This document shows, piece by piece, positions 27,801 to 36,688 of a stretch of 64,000 bases of DNA; the first letter of the stretch is position 1, and each line of letters starts with the position of its first letter. The notes below the pieces were generated by a model that did not search any database, had not been told where the DNA came from, and saw nothing but the letters and a program-made list of their open reading frames with translations. Origin of the DNA: an uncultured Pseudomonadales bacterium (lineage in GTDB: Bacteria; Pseudomonadota; Gammaproteobacteria; Pseudomonadales; Azotimanducaceae); NCBI GenBank assembly GCA_958296165.1, contig OY282447.1:2604001-2668000 (forward strand), written 5' to 3'. A program made the translations under genes and the position numbers.

Positions 27801-30800
27801 GCATCCCCATCGAGTTCTGGCAAGGCGTCACTGTCGGGGGCTCCATGGGACGCGTGACGAAGCTCGAACTGCCAGACTCAAGCCTGAACGGGCGCATTCC
27901 GCCAGCGCTGGGACGATTGCTCCAACTCGTGTCGCTGGATCTGAGCCGCAACCAGCTCACCGGCCCGCTGCCTCCCGAACTGGGGGAGCTCACCAACCTC
28001 GAGAACCTGCGGCTCTCCTTCAACGCCCTGCGCGGCCCGATTCCCCCGGAACTCCGAAAACTAAGAAATCTGAAAGAGTTGTGGCTGTGGAACAAGCGCT
28101 TGAGCGGCGTCGTGCCGGTGCAACTCGACGACTTCGTCATGCTCGACAGTGTGCGGAATCGTCCGTCGTTCGGCGACCCCAAAACGCCCGCAGTGGCGTC
28201 CCGCGACGCGAGCGAAGATCGCCCGGGCGCGGTCAGGCGGCTGTTCTGCCGCCGCTCTCCCCCATTTCCCGCTAGCGCCGATCTGCACGCCGACTGCGCC
28301 CTGCTGCTGGCGAGCAGAGACCTCCTGGCCGGCGAAGCATCGCTCAACTGGAGCGAGGACATCCCCATCGAGTTCTGGCGCGGCGTCACCGTCGCGGGGG
28401 TGCCGCCGCGGGTGACGGCCCTGGAGTTGCCGCGCGCGGGACTGAACGGGCGTCTGTTCGCCGAGTTGGGAGACTTGCGCGGCCTCGTCGCTCTGAACCT
28501 GAGTCACAACCGGCTCGCCGGGCCCATCCCGCCGGCGCTGGGTGGACTGGAACATCTCGTCTCGCTGCGCTTGGAAGGCAACCGGCTCGCCGGCCCTGTG
28601 CCTCGGGAACTGGGAGGGCTCGACAATCTCGCTTTTCTGAGCCTCGCCGACAACGACTTGGACAGACCCTTTCCGCCGGCGCTGCATGAGATCGACGACC
28701 ATGACCTCGACGCACCGGTCTTCTGCCGACCGAGGAAGATCGATCCGGGCCTGCTCGCCGATTGCACCCTCTTGCTGGCGGTGCGCGACGTCCTGGCGGG
28801 CGACGCGCCGCTCAACTGGAGCGAGGCGGTGCCCGTCGATGACTGGCTGGGCGTCGTCACGGACCGTTCGCGCGGCCGCGTGACCGCGCTGGACCTGACG
28901 CAAATGGGGTTGAACGGGCGCATCCCCGCAGAGTTGGGGCAGCTTGCCGGGCTCGTCTCCTTGCGCCTGGGACGCAACCGGCTAGCTGGCAGCATCCCGC
29001 CCGAGCTCGGCAGCCTCGGCGCCCTGCGCATGTTGGCCTTGGACCGCAATCTCCTGGCCGGTCCCATACCGCCGGAGCTGGGCCAGCTGTCGAGCCTCGC
29101 GGACCTGTGGTTGCAGGGGAACCGCCTGATCGGTCCCCCACCTCCTTCGGTAGCCGACCTGCCCAAGCTGACCCTGTTGCGCCTAGACGACGCCGCGGCT
29201 GCGGAACCGCCGCCGGCGCCGGATACGCGCGTCGGCCACGGCGGGTTTCGCAACAGGAACCTGTTCTGCCGGCCATCCCACGCGACGATCTGGCCCCTGC
29301 AGGGCGACTGCACCACTTTGCTGACCGTGCGGGACGTGTTGGCCGGCGACGTCGAACTGAACTGGAGCGACGAAATACCCATCGACTACTGGCGCGGCGT
29401 CACCGTTGGCCCTTCATCCTTCACCAGTGACTCGACCAGTGACTCGCAGCGCATCATCGCCCTGGATCTTTCGCACGCGGGACTGAACGGGCGGATTCCC
29501 CCCGAACTGGCGGCTTTGGACGCGCTTGCGGTGTTGGGGCTCGGCCACAACCGGCTTGAAGGATCCATCCCGCCGGAACTGGGCACCCTGACCGAACTGC
29601 GAACGCTGAGTCTGGAGAATAACGCGCTGACCGGCCGAATCCCGTGGGAGCTGGGCAAGTTGTATAGCCTCGTTTCGCTGCGTCTCGGGAACAACGAGCT
29701 CACCGGTCGTGCGAAGTGGTTCACTAACCTCGCCAAGCTGCGCACGTTCGCGGTCGAGAACGCCGGCCTGCGGGGTGAAATCGATCCGCAGATCGGCACT
29801 CTGCAGCACTTGGAAGAGCTGCGGCTCGACAACAATCGCCTGCACGGAAGCATCCCCAAGGCGCTGGAGGGATTGAATCGCCTTGTGATCCTTCGCCTGG
29901 GCGGCAACGCGTTTCCCTACTGCGTCCGAACTACGTCGCCGCTGGCGCAAGTACGGGACAACGATCTGGAATCGGCCGATTTGCTCTGCGAGACGCCGCC
30001 TTGGCGCAAACTGGACCTGTTCGAGGACGGCGCGCGTCTGATGCAGATGCGCGACACCCTAGCCGGCGATGCCGTGCTGAACTGGAGCTATACGCGGCCC
30101 GTGGCCTCCTGGCAAGGCGTGCAAGTCGGACCAAGCGGCCGCATCGTCTCTTTGGACTTGCGGGACATGAACCTGACCGGACGGATCCCAGCGGAGCTGA
30201 GCGAACTGAGCCATCTCAACCTGGTGCGGCTCGGCCGCAACCGACTCGCCGGCGCCATTCCGCCGGAACTCGGAAAATCGCCCCGTCTGATCACGCTGTC
30301 GGCCGGCGGCAATCTTCTCGCCGGCCCCATCCCGCCCGAGATCGGCAATCTGTTGAATCTCCGGCGGCTGTGGCTGGCCGACAACCGCCTCGCCGCTCCC
30401 ATCCCCATCGAATTGGCCAAAATCCCGCGTCTGTCGTTGGCCGTCGCCGGCAACGACTTCCACAACTGCACGCACCATGAGCTGAAACATCTGCGCAGCC
30501 ACGACTTCGACGAACGTGCCATCTGCGCTGCCGCTGATCTGGCGAGGGAGGGGGCTGCGGATAGACTGTTGCTTTGGAAGCTGGGTTTCGAGAAGGCCAT
30601 GGAGGCGCCCCTCCTTGGTCATGGCTTTGGGGCGTTGGAATCCATGGACGGCGCCCCCTTCGGTAACGACGGTCGACCGCTCGGCCCCCACAACTTGTAC
30701 CTGACCTTGCTGGGCGAGGCGGGCATTGTCCCTCTGCTGCTGTTCGTATCCGCCATCGTCCTGCTGCTGCGTGCGCAGTGGGCCGCGCCCAAGTCCGTCG

Positions 30801-30958
30801 CCCGGGATGCGACCATAGCCTGTGTCGTCGTGATCGCGCTGTACTCCATGTCCTTCGAGCATCTGCTCGGCCTCGGCGCTTTCATGTTTCTCGCCGGGGT
30901 GAGCGTCGCAACCGGGATGGCGTACGACGACCGCGACCGGCACGTCGCTGAGGCGTGA
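24863..30958 (+). CDS. Giant O-antigen-ligase/Wzy-type membrane protein with nine LRR modules in its periplasmic loop
   Basis: 2,031 residues in one open frame. Residues 1-295 hold about nine membrane segments and O-antigen-ligase marks (RLTGVFVDPNEAG near 185-197, TASRTALVV near 237). Residues 320 to about 1,890 are nine repeats of an LRR module. Residues about 1,895-2,031 resume the ligase: PLLGHGFGALESM, then GPHNLYLTLLGEAGIV, close to the ligase motif H[NSQ]x9Gxx[GTY], and two or more membrane helices. WaaL, PglL and Wzy proteins move glycans from undecaprenyl carriers in the periplasm; the LRR block would sit in the large loop near the catalytic His. Glycan, acceptor and LRR ligand are unknown. 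Confidence 0.85.
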   Translation: MLFGHPASLLRRREALPTSLIAVAFWGLAFATLTNLRYLPLRGLPEFEAMVAKATMAFVAVLLGLVAVRSVIAWRKSRSFAPIRRTLGETPGMLLLGAVASYLAIGALALGAEAMREPAALDRLKYQLLHFGVLVAAVTGGWAALERVGAQRLLQGALFILIPACVVILASPLLRDLGVLSPYRIPFRLTGVFVDPNEAGLPACMTVALAMALLIHGGSRKLGWLGLAAGVAASLATASRTALVVLGVLMVVFAGINFRGKRSTFVPVLALALFAVAGFIGVAFISGGLIHWSSLRSSPAAPQEVGTSCDLSPTHSASADCAVLLAIEDTLAGDVALNWSPAVPLNRWQGVTMDGPDNRVTRLLLPGLGLNGRIPPELGNLDRLVSLAVQRNRLTGSIPPELGNLASLQILNLSYNDLTGTIPPELARLPQLRQLWLRHNRLAGPVPAALGDLELQVLRLSGNDIHSVPAGLATYHDLAAMRICAPLPPTNAALFNDCTALLEVKDALAGDVPLNWHAEVPIGEWQGVAVGGPQERVVELDLYEKGLRGYIPPELGRLDGLVDLNLAANRLTGPIPPELGRLVNLRHLSLDSNALTGTIPAELGQLGQLESLWLRDNHLSGPVASAVIQIPDHDLSHLELCQQPAPPVPTLFEDCTLLLAARETLAGEAELNWHAARPISEWQGVVVGGTPSRVIALNLESMGLAGRIPPQLGSLPGLQWLNLSANELTGPVPAELAQSVPLRDIFLDGNALTRSDPPELFDVQRRIPRDTSTESSDRPARSAMASTTVVCRLPPLSSSALFDDCRLLLAMQDTLAGSASLNWSATLVPGEWQGVTVGGPESRVVRLELPRMGLNGRVPAALGQLAGLRSLVLDGNQLIGAIPPELGKLRDLDTLGLADNALTGPIPPELASLSSLKELWLSGNHITSNSLPPELRSVARQDMPCPAAPADNPGLRADCAVLLAARDVLAGTGRLNWSERIPIEFWQGVTVGGSMGRVTKLELPDSSLNGRIPPALGRLLQLVSLDLSRNQLTGPLPPELGELTNLENLRLSFNALRGPIPPELRKLRNLKELWLWNKRLSGVVPVQLDDFVMLDSVRNRPSFGDPKTPAVASRDASEDRPGAVRRLFCRRSPPFPASADLHADCALLLASRDLLAGEASLNWSEDIPIEFWRGVTVAGVPPRVTALELPRAGLNGRLFAELGDLRGLVALNLSHNRLAGPIPPALGGLEHLVSLRLEGNRLAGPVPRELGGLDNLAFLSLADNDLDRPFPPALHEIDDHDLDAPVFCRPRKIDPGLLADCTLLLAVRDVLAGDAPLNWSEAVPVDDWLGVVTDRSRGRVTALDLTQMGLNGRIPAELGQLAGLVSLRLGRNRLAGSIPPELGSLGALRMLALDRNLLAGPIPPELGQLSSLADLWLQGNRLIGPPPPSVADLPKLTLLRLDDAAAAEPPPAPDTRVGHGGFRNRNLFCRPSHATIWPLQGDCTTLLTVRDVLAGDVELNWSDEIPIDYWRGVTVGPSSFTSDSTSDSQRIIALDLSHAGLNGRIPPELAALDALAVLGLGHNRLEGSIPPELGTLTELRTLSLENNALTGRIPWELGKLYSLVSLRLGNNELTGRAKWFTNLAKLRTFAVENAGLRGEIDPQIGTLQHLEELRLDNNRLHGSIPKALEGLNRLVILRLGGNAFPYCVRTTSPLAQVRDNDLESADLLCETPPWRKLDLFEDGARLMQMRDTLAGDAVLNWSYTRPVASWQGVQVGPSGRIVSLDLRDMNLTGRIPAELSELSHLNLVRLGRNRLAGAIPPELGKSPRLITLSAGGNLLAGPIPPEIGNLLNLRRLWLADNRLAAPIPIELAKIPRLSLAVAGNDFHNCTHHELKHLRSHDFDERAICAAADLAREGAADRLLLWKLGFEKAMEAPLLGHGFGALESMDGAPFGNDGRPLGPHNLYLTLLGEAGIVPLLLFVSAIVLLLRAQWAAPKSVARDATIACVVVIALYSMSFEHLLGLGAFMFLAGVSVATGMAYDDRDRHVAEA
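25820..30535 (+). repeat. Nine tandem LRR modules (protein-level repeats)
   Basis: Modules begin with an Asp-Cys cap (last one Asp-Gly) at 25820, 26351, 26822, 27272, 27734, 28292, 28760, 29306 and 30026; spacing is 450-720 bases. Each reads as a cap (LL..rD.LAGd..LNWs...pi..W.GV.v......RV..L.L) followed by three to six LRRs of the plant type (L.L..N.LtG.IPPELG.L). Linkers between modules carry a Cys 12-17 residues before the next DC, so disulfides are possible. The cap resembles the plant receptor LRRNT_2 domain in layout. Confidence 0.88.
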
Positions 30959-30999
30959 CCGGACGCTTCAAGCGGCGCTGTGGTTCCGCAAGGCTGCCG

Positions 31000-31443
31000 A
31001 GCAGGGACACGCGGGCATCGCTCCCCGTGACCTCGTCCGGCGAACCTCGAGGTGCAGGTGGAGTTCCACTGGGCCCCGGCCTTCGCAGACGCTGGCGAGG
31101 GGCACGGCGCCGACCGCGATGGCGTGCGAGAGGATGCGCCCGACGGCGGACACGCTCAGCGCAGGCCCTTGCGTTCGAGCATGCGCTGGATCGGCGCCGT
31201 GCCCATGAACGGGTGCCTGCGGCGCAGATCCAGGACGGCCTTCCACCAATACATCGTCCGGCGGCTGACGCCGATCTCCCTCGAGGCGGCCTGTTCCGCG
31301 CAGCGGCCTTCGCGCAGTTCGTCGTGCCGGCGGATCGCCGACAGGCGCTCGCGGGCCTCGGCCGGCAGGTCGGCGTCGTCGACCTTGAAACTGCGGTACG
31401 ATCGCGTCCGCATCGATTCGATCTTCATGGTTCGGGTCTCCAT
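31000..31443 (-). pseudogene. IS481-type transposase remnant
   Basis: The minus strand from 31443 encodes a helix-turn-helix segment (AAREIGVS-like: AASREIGVSRRTMYWWK). This runs straight into AVLDLRRRHPFMGTAPIQRMLERKGLR, so the expected stretch between them is deleted. A missing base near 31156 then shifts the frame; the correct continuation LSVSAVGRILSHAIA and a CEGR motif lie in the next frame. The DDE catalytic core is absent. Inverted repeats were not identified, so the limits are approximate. It lies just after the LRR ligase gene, at the right edge of the accessory region. Confidence 0.72.
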
Positions 31444-31612
31444 TCAGTGGGTTTGCGTTCACTGAAGGCTGCCCGATCCGGCGCCGGCGTCGGGTCTTCC
31501 GTCGCCGGCGCCGCCTCGGCCAATCACAGCCGCGGCAGTGCCAAATCTATCTGAGCCGGCACAATGTCGAATCTGTGTGCCTGTGCGTGCGTCGCCGAGG
31601 CGGAGCCGGCGC

Positions 31613-32254
31613 TCAGTCCGAGACCGTTGGCATGTCGCCGACGACTTCGACGCCGGCAGGAATCTCGAACTCGAAGACTCGCGGTTCCAACGCCGGATTC
31701 AACTTGGCTTGTGCAAAGGAGATGCGGGTGATCTGATCGAGGTGGTCGACGATGTCCAGTGCGGCGAGCACGCCGTCGGACGAGAAAGTGAGCGTGGCGT
31801 CGCGGAATACCGACGTTTCGTCGCGCGGCGCGAGCACGAATCGCTTGCCGCCGGGCGTCGACGGTTGGGCGACGCTAACGGCAAAGTGCGGCGCTACGTC
31901 GCTGGTGACGCCGGTGAGGAACGCAGCTGGCGAACCTGCAATGGCTTCAGCCAAGGGTTGAACGGTGACTTGGTCGAGATCGGGGTCGTATATCCATAGC
32001 GATTGGCCGTCCGCTAGCAGCAGTTGCGCGTAGGGATCATCCACTTCCCAGCGCAGCCTGCCTGGGCGCTGCAAGCGCATGCTGCCGGTAGTGGTTTGCA
32101 GCGCTTCGCCGAAGCGGTTCAGCACCGTCTGCTCGAACTGGGCTTGAAAGCTCGTCATGCCTGCCAACAGCGCTTCGAGCTGGCCGCTCTCGTCGGCGCG
32201 ACTTGCGCTTGCGGCCAGCAGGGCGGCACCGATCAGCAGAGTCTTGATGCGCAA
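31613..32254 (-). CDS. lolA: Periplasmic lipoprotein chaperone LolA
   Basis: 213-residue carrier that takes lipoproteins from LolCDE to LolB. The N-terminal signal peptide is MRIKTLLIGAALLAASASRA with likely cleavage after SRA. Family blocks include FQAQFEQTVLN, RPGRLRWEVDDPYAQLLLADGQSLWIYDPDLDQVTV and the beta-sheet core. It is transcribed after ftsK with an 11-base gap; ftsK-lolA is a common gammaproteobacterial pair. Confidence 0.96.
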   Translation of the reverse strand: MRIKTLLIGAALLAASASRADESGQLEALLAGMTSFQAQFEQTVLNRFGEALQTTTGSMRLQRPGRLRWEVDDPYAQLLLADGQSLWIYDPDLDQVTVQPLAEAIAGSPAAFLTGVTSDVAPHFAVSVAQPSTPGGKRFVLAPRDETSVFRDATLTFSSDGVLAALDIVDHLDQITRISFAQAKLNPALEPRVFEFEIPAGVEVVGDMPTVSD

Positions 32255-32265
32255 GGGAACGGCCC

Positions 32266-34623
32266 TTACTCGGCCGAAGCGCCGGGTACGAGCACTTCAC
32301 GCCCGCCCTGGCCATTCATCGCCGAAACCACGCCGGCCTGCTCCATCGCTTCGATGAGCCGAGCGGCGCGGTTGTAGCCGATGCGCAGCCTGCGTTGCAC
32401 CGCGGAAATGGAAGCGCGGCGCGATTCCAGCACAAAGGCCACGGCCTCGTCGTAGAGCGGTTCGGCGGATTCGGTGTCGCTGCCGCCGCCCAGATCCACC
32501 ACGCCGGGCAGATCTGGGTCCGGCGCACCGGCCAAGAGATTTGGAACGTAATCCGGTGCGCCCTTGGCCTTCCAATCGCCGGCCACGGCGTGGACTTCGT
32601 CGTCCGAAACGAACGCGCCGTGAACGCGCACCGGCATGCTGGTGCCCGGCGGCAGGAACAGCATGTCGCCGTGTCCTAGCAGCTGTTCCGCGCCGCCTTG
32701 GTCGAGAATGGTGCGCGAATCGATCTTGCTGGACACTTGGAAGGAAATTCGCGCCGGGATGTTGGCCTTGATGAGCCCGGTGATCACATCCACCGACGGC
32801 CGTTGCGTCGCCAAGACCAGATGGATGCCTGCCGCGCGCGCCTTCTGGGCGATGCGGGCGATCAGCTGTTCCACTTTCTTGCCGACGATCATCATCATGT
32901 CCGCGAACTCATCGATGACCACGACGATGAACGGCAGCCGCGCCAACGGCGCTGGGTCTGCGCCGGTTTCTTGCGTCCAGAGTGGGTCGAGCAGCGGCTG
33001 TTCCGCCTTCTCGGCTTCGGCGATGCGCTTGTTGTAGCCGCCGAGGTTGCGCACGCCAAGCGCCGCCATCAGCTGGTAGCGGCGTTCCATCTCGGCCACG
33101 CACCAGTTCAGGGCCTGTGCAGCATCCTTCATGTCCGTGACGACTGGCGCGAGCAAGTGCGGGATGCCGTCGTAGACGGCGAGTTCCAGCATCTTCGGAT
33201 CCACCAGAATGAGGCGCAGCTCGTCGGGCGTCGCCTTGTAGAGCATGGACAGCAGCATGGCGTTGATGCCTACGGATTTGCCGGAGCCGGTCGTTCCGGC
33301 CACCAGCAGGTGCGGCATCCTGCCGATGTCCGTCATCACCGGCACGCCGGCGATGTCCTTGCCCAGGGCCAGCGTCAACGCGGAGTTCGCATTCCTATAG
33401 TTGGCGCTGTCTAGGATCTCCTTCAACCGCACGGTCTCGCGCCGCTCGTTGGGAATCTCGATGCCCACCACCGATTTGCCGGGGATGATCTCCACGATGC
33501 GCACGCTCACCACTGCCAGCGAACGAGCGATGTCCTTGGCAAGGCCGGTAATTTTGCTGACTTTGACGCCCGCCGCTGGCTGCAACTCGAAGCGCGTGAC
33601 GACTGGCCCGGGCAGCACCGAGACCACCTCGGCATCTACGCGGAAATCCGCGAGCTTCGCTTCGAGCAAGCGCGACATCGCTTCCAAGGACTCCTTCGAG
33701 TAGCCGCCGCTGACGTTGCGTTCGTATTCCTCGAGCAGGTCGAGCGTCGGAAAAGCAGGTGGTGCCGCCGCCGCGTCCTGCTCCGGCGCTGAGGTTGACG
33801 CGGCGGGCGTGCGCCGCACGTCGATGGGCACGCCGCGCACGGATTCCGGCTCGACCGGAGGCGGCAACACGGTGGCTGACGAAACCACGACCGGCGTTGG
33901 CGGCACTGGCGCAAGCTCTGCCGGCTGCCGTTGCTCAAGCTCGCTCTGTTCCGCCACTCGAGGCGCATCTCGCTCGCCAGTGCGCTTGCGGCGTACACGA
34001 ACAGCACGAATGCCCTTGGCCAATGCGGGGCCGGCAAACGCCGCCGCAGCCACGACCCTAAGAGCGGCAACATGGACGCCACGCCCCGTAGCTTCAACGA
34101 CTGCCAGCCAGGAGTAGCCGAGCGTCGCCTGCGAGCCGACCAGAAGAACCAACAGGACGCACAGCGTCAGCCCGACCCAGTTCAGCATCGGCAGCCCCGC
34201 CTCGGCCAGGCTCGCGCCGATCGCTCCGCCACCGCCAGCCGGCAGACTCTCGCCGGCAGTGAAGTGCAGATGCGCGAGCACGCAGATGGAGACCAGCGTG
34301 GCCAGGAAGCCGACCACGCGTATCGCCAGGCGCGGCCACGATTTCGAGTCTGGGATGCCGCGCCGCAGCAATTGCACGCCTGCCCACGCGAAACCCGCCG
34401 GCACCAGATACGCGGCCCAGCCGAACGCGAACAGCATCACATCCGCCGTGAGGGCGCCGCTCTTGCCAACCAAGTTCGACACCGCCAAATCGGTGCCGGC
34501 AAAGCTAAAGGCGGGATCCAGCGGCGAATAGGAGCCGATCGCCAGCAACAGATAGACGGCCAAGGCGACGAGCGCAACAAGGCCGATTTCGCGCACCGGC
34601 AGCAGCGTGACGGGTGATGCCAT
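32266..34623 (-). CDS. ftsK: DNA translocase FtsK
   Basis: 785-residue division-septum DNA pump for chromosome dimer resolution and segregation. The start at 34623 ([27 protein letters not shown]) is chosen; an in-frame extension to 35019 runs into the divergent ABC gene and has no similarity. Four N-terminal membrane segments are followed by a short linker (about residues 240-330), shorter than in E. coli. The motor has Walker [15 protein letters not shown] and Walker [15 protein letters not shown]. The C-terminal winged-helix gamma domain that reads KOPS sites is present (LLLYDEAV-like: [26 protein letters not shown]). Confidence 0.96.
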   Translation of the reverse strand: MASPVTLLPVREIGLVALVALAVYLLLAIGSYSPLDPAFSFAGTDLAVSNLVGKSGALTADVMLFAFGWAAYLVPAGFAWAGVQLLRRGIPDSKSWPRLAIRVVGFLATLVSICVLAHLHFTAGESLPAGGGGAIGASLAEAGLPMLNWVGLTLCVLLVLLVGSQATLGYSWLAVVEATGRGVHVAALRVVAAAAFAGPALAKGIRAVRVRRKRTGERDAPRVAEQSELEQRQPAELAPVPPTPVVVSSATVLPPPVEPESVRGVPIDVRRTPAASTSAPEQDAAAAPPAFPTLDLLEEYERNVSGGYSKESLEAMSRLLEAKLADFRVDAEVVSVLPGPVVTRFELQPAAGVKVSKITGLAKDIARSLAVVSVRIVEIIPGKSVVGIEIPNERRETVRLKEILDSANYRNANSALTLALGKDIAGVPVMTDIGRMPHLLVAGTTGSGKSVGINAMLLSMLYKATPDELRLILVDPKMLELAVYDGIPHLLAPVVTDMKDAAQALNWCVAEMERRYQLMAALGVRNLGGYNKRIAEAEKAEQPLLDPLWTQETGADPAPLARLPFIVVVIDEFADMMMIVGKKVEQLIARIAQKARAAGIHLVLATQRPSVDVITGLIKANIPARISFQVSSKIDSRTILDQGGAEQLLGHGDMLFLPPGTSMPVRVHGAFVSDDEVHAVAGDWKAKGAPDYVPNLLAGAPDPDLPGVVDLGGGSDTESAEPLYDEAVAFVLESRRASISAVQRRLRIGYNRAARLIEAMEQAGVVSAMNGQGGREVLVPGASAE

Positions 34624-34849
34624 AACCGGGGAAGTCCTTTTCGCCCAACCGATGCGGCGCAGTCTACGCCCTTTGGACATCGCCGACAAACCAACCGGGC
34701 AGGGCCATAAAGGAGGTTCGGGCAGACTCTTCGGATCTGCCTCGTCCGCCGGTTCATGGTCGCCTGCGCACCCACCGCGGCACATTTGGTGAACCATCAA
34801 CCAGTACGAGCAGTTGACTCGCAGCCTCGATTGAGTAACGGTTGCCGCC
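34624..34849. other. Divergent promoter region of ftsK and the ABC exporter pair
   Basis: 226 bases between divergent starts. It must carry promoters for both units. No sigma70 pair with good spacing stood out, and no gene was seen. Confidence 0.4.
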
Positions 34850-36688
34850 ATGCTGCAACGTCTTCGCGCCCGCCAGGAGTGGCAGTTCGCCAAGGCGCTG
34901 CCGCGTGCGAACTCGCTGCTCGCCGTGCTGTGGTGGATGCTGCTGCTCATGCGCGGCATCTTGCCGGCGCTGTTCGCCATCGCGATGGGGGTGTTGGTCG
35001 GTGCCGTGCAGGCCGGCACCGATCTCGTGGCGCCGCTGGTTCTGATGGGTGTCGTCTTCGTGCTTCTGCAAGTGCTGGGGCCGTTGCATCAAGCAGTGGG
35101 CGCGAACCTGGGCTATCAGACGGCCGCTTGGCTCTACGATCAGCTCACCGTCTCCTGCGTCGAGCCGCCGGGCATGGCCCACTTGGAGGATCCCGAGCTC
35201 GCCAAGGACATCACCATGGCGCGGGATTTCGACTTGGGCATCAGCGGCCCGCCGCTGTCCATCTCCATGGACTTCATCGCCTCCGGCCTCGTCGAACTGC
35301 TCGCCGGGCTCGCCTCGGCGGTGGTGCTGGCCGCGTACGCTTGGTGGGCGCCGCTCTTGCTCGGCGGCGCCTGGCTCGCCACGCACTGGCTGTTGCGCGA
35401 GAGCGGCGTGTGGAAGGATCGCAACACGGACGTCGTCCGCGAGGCGCAGCGCCATGCGGATTACGCCTATCGGCTGGCCGTGGATGCGCCATCGTCCAAG
35501 GAGTTGCGCCTATTCGGCATCTCGGCGTGGACCGTGCAGCGGTTCAAGCGCCATCGGCGCCTGCTGCACGACCTGCGCTGGCAGGCAACCAAGCTGCGCC
35601 AGCGTCCTGTGGCTGCCAGCGTGATCGTGGTGACCTTGGCGAACGCGATCGCCTTCACGTCGATGGCCATGGACGTCAACGCTGGCGTCTTGTCGCTGGC
35701 GCAAATGGTGGTGTTCGCCACCGCCGCGTTCAGCACCAGCATGATCGCCTTCGGCGGCCTTTCCTGGGCGCTCGATGGCGCAGCAGCGCCGGCGGCGGCA
35801 GTGCTGCGCCTGCGCGAGCCCATGGCGAAGACGGGTGCGCTCAGCCGCGGCACAGCGCCGGCGAGCGGTCTGCCGGCACGAGAAGTGCGCTTCAAGAACG
35901 TTACTTTCGCCTATCCCACTACGCCGGACGAGACGGTGCTCGATGGTTTCGATCTCATCATCCCGGCTGGCACTTCACTCGCCATCGTCGGCCAGAACGG
36001 CGCTGGCAAGACCACCTTGGCGAAACTGCTGTGCCGGCTCTACGAGCCGCAGTCCGGCTGCATTGAAGCGGATGGCGTGGACTTGCGAGCATTGGACCTC
36101 GATGCCTGGCGCGAGCGCGTTACCGCTGTGTTCCAGGATTTCGTGCGCTTTGAATTGCCATTGCGCGACAACGTGGTGCCCGCCGGAGCGCCGGACGCCG
36201 TCGTGGACGCGGCCTTGGAGCAGGCCGGCGCCCAGAACTTGGCAGGTATGGACACGATCCTCTCGCGCGGCTACGACGGCGGCACGGATCTCTCCGGCGG
36301 CCAATGGCAGCGCGTCGCGCTGGCGCGGGCACTGGCTGCGGTGCGCCAAGGCGCCGGCATCGTGCTGCTCGATGAGCCCACCGCGCAACTCGACGTGCGC
36401 GGCGAGGCGGAGATCTTCAATCGCATACTGCAAACCACCCGCGACGTCACCACCATCCTGATCTCGCATCGCTTCTCCACGGTGCGCCACGCCGACCGCA
36501 TCTGCGTATTGGAGCAAGGGCGCGTCGTCGAATTGGGCACGCACGACGAGCTGATGGCGTTGGGCGGGCGCTATCAGACGATGTTCGACCTGCAAGCGCA
36601 GCGTTTTGAGTCCGAGAGCGGCGAGGGCGCCGAGCAAGGCGTACAGGGCGCACAACAGGAAGAGGCGTTGGATGCTGACCGCAGCTAA
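34850..36688 (+). CDS. ABC exporter half-transporter, subunit 1 (permease-ATPase fusion)
   Basis: 612 residues: a six-helix membrane domain (about 25-310) followed by an ATPase domain. Walker A is [15 protein letters not shown], the signature [16 protein letters not shown], Walker [14 protein letters not shown], and the switch His lies in ISHRFSTVR. All catalytic motifs are canonical. Its 3' end overlaps the next ABC gene by 17 bases, so the products are probably a heterodimer. The substrate is unknown. It is divergent from ftsK and is not linked to the RiPP island, although it is the only intact exporter in the window. Confidence 0.9.
   Translation: MLQRLRARQEWQFAKALPRANSLLAVLWWMLLLMRGILPALFAIAMGVLVGAVQAGTDLVAPLVLMGVVFVLLQVLGPLHQAVGANLGYQTAAWLYDQLTVSCVEPPGMAHLEDPELAKDITMARDFDLGISGPPLSISMDFIASGLVELLAGLASAVVLAAYAWWAPLLLGGAWLATHWLLRESGVWKDRNTDVVREAQRHADYAYRLAVDAPSSKELRLFGISAWTVQRFKRHRRLLHDLRWQATKLRQRPVAASVIVVTLANAIAFTSMAMDVNAGVLSLAQMVVFATAAFSTSMIAFGGLSWALDGAAAPAAAVLRLREPMAKTGALSRGTAPASGLPAREVRFKNVTFAYPTTPDETVLDGFDLIIPAGTSLAIVGQNGAGKTTLAKLLCRLYEPQSGCIEADGVDLRALDLDAWRERVTAVFQDFVRFELPLRDNVVPAGAPDAVVDAALEQAGAQNLAGMDTILSRGYDGGTDLSGGQWQRVALARALAAVRQGAGIVLLDEPTAQLDVRGEAEIFNRILQTTRDVTTILISHRFSTVRHADRICVLEQGRVVELGTHDELMALGGRYQTMFDLQAQRFESESGEGAEQGVQGAQQEEALDADRS

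Noticed and set aside
25820-30535. Repeat array resembling CRISPR
   Set aside because: Units are 450-720 bases, diverged, and encode LRR protein in one frame.
34624-35019. N-terminal extension of ftsK
   Set aside because: It crosses the intergenic region into the divergent ABC gene; the membrane-anchored FtsK start at 34623 fits the family.
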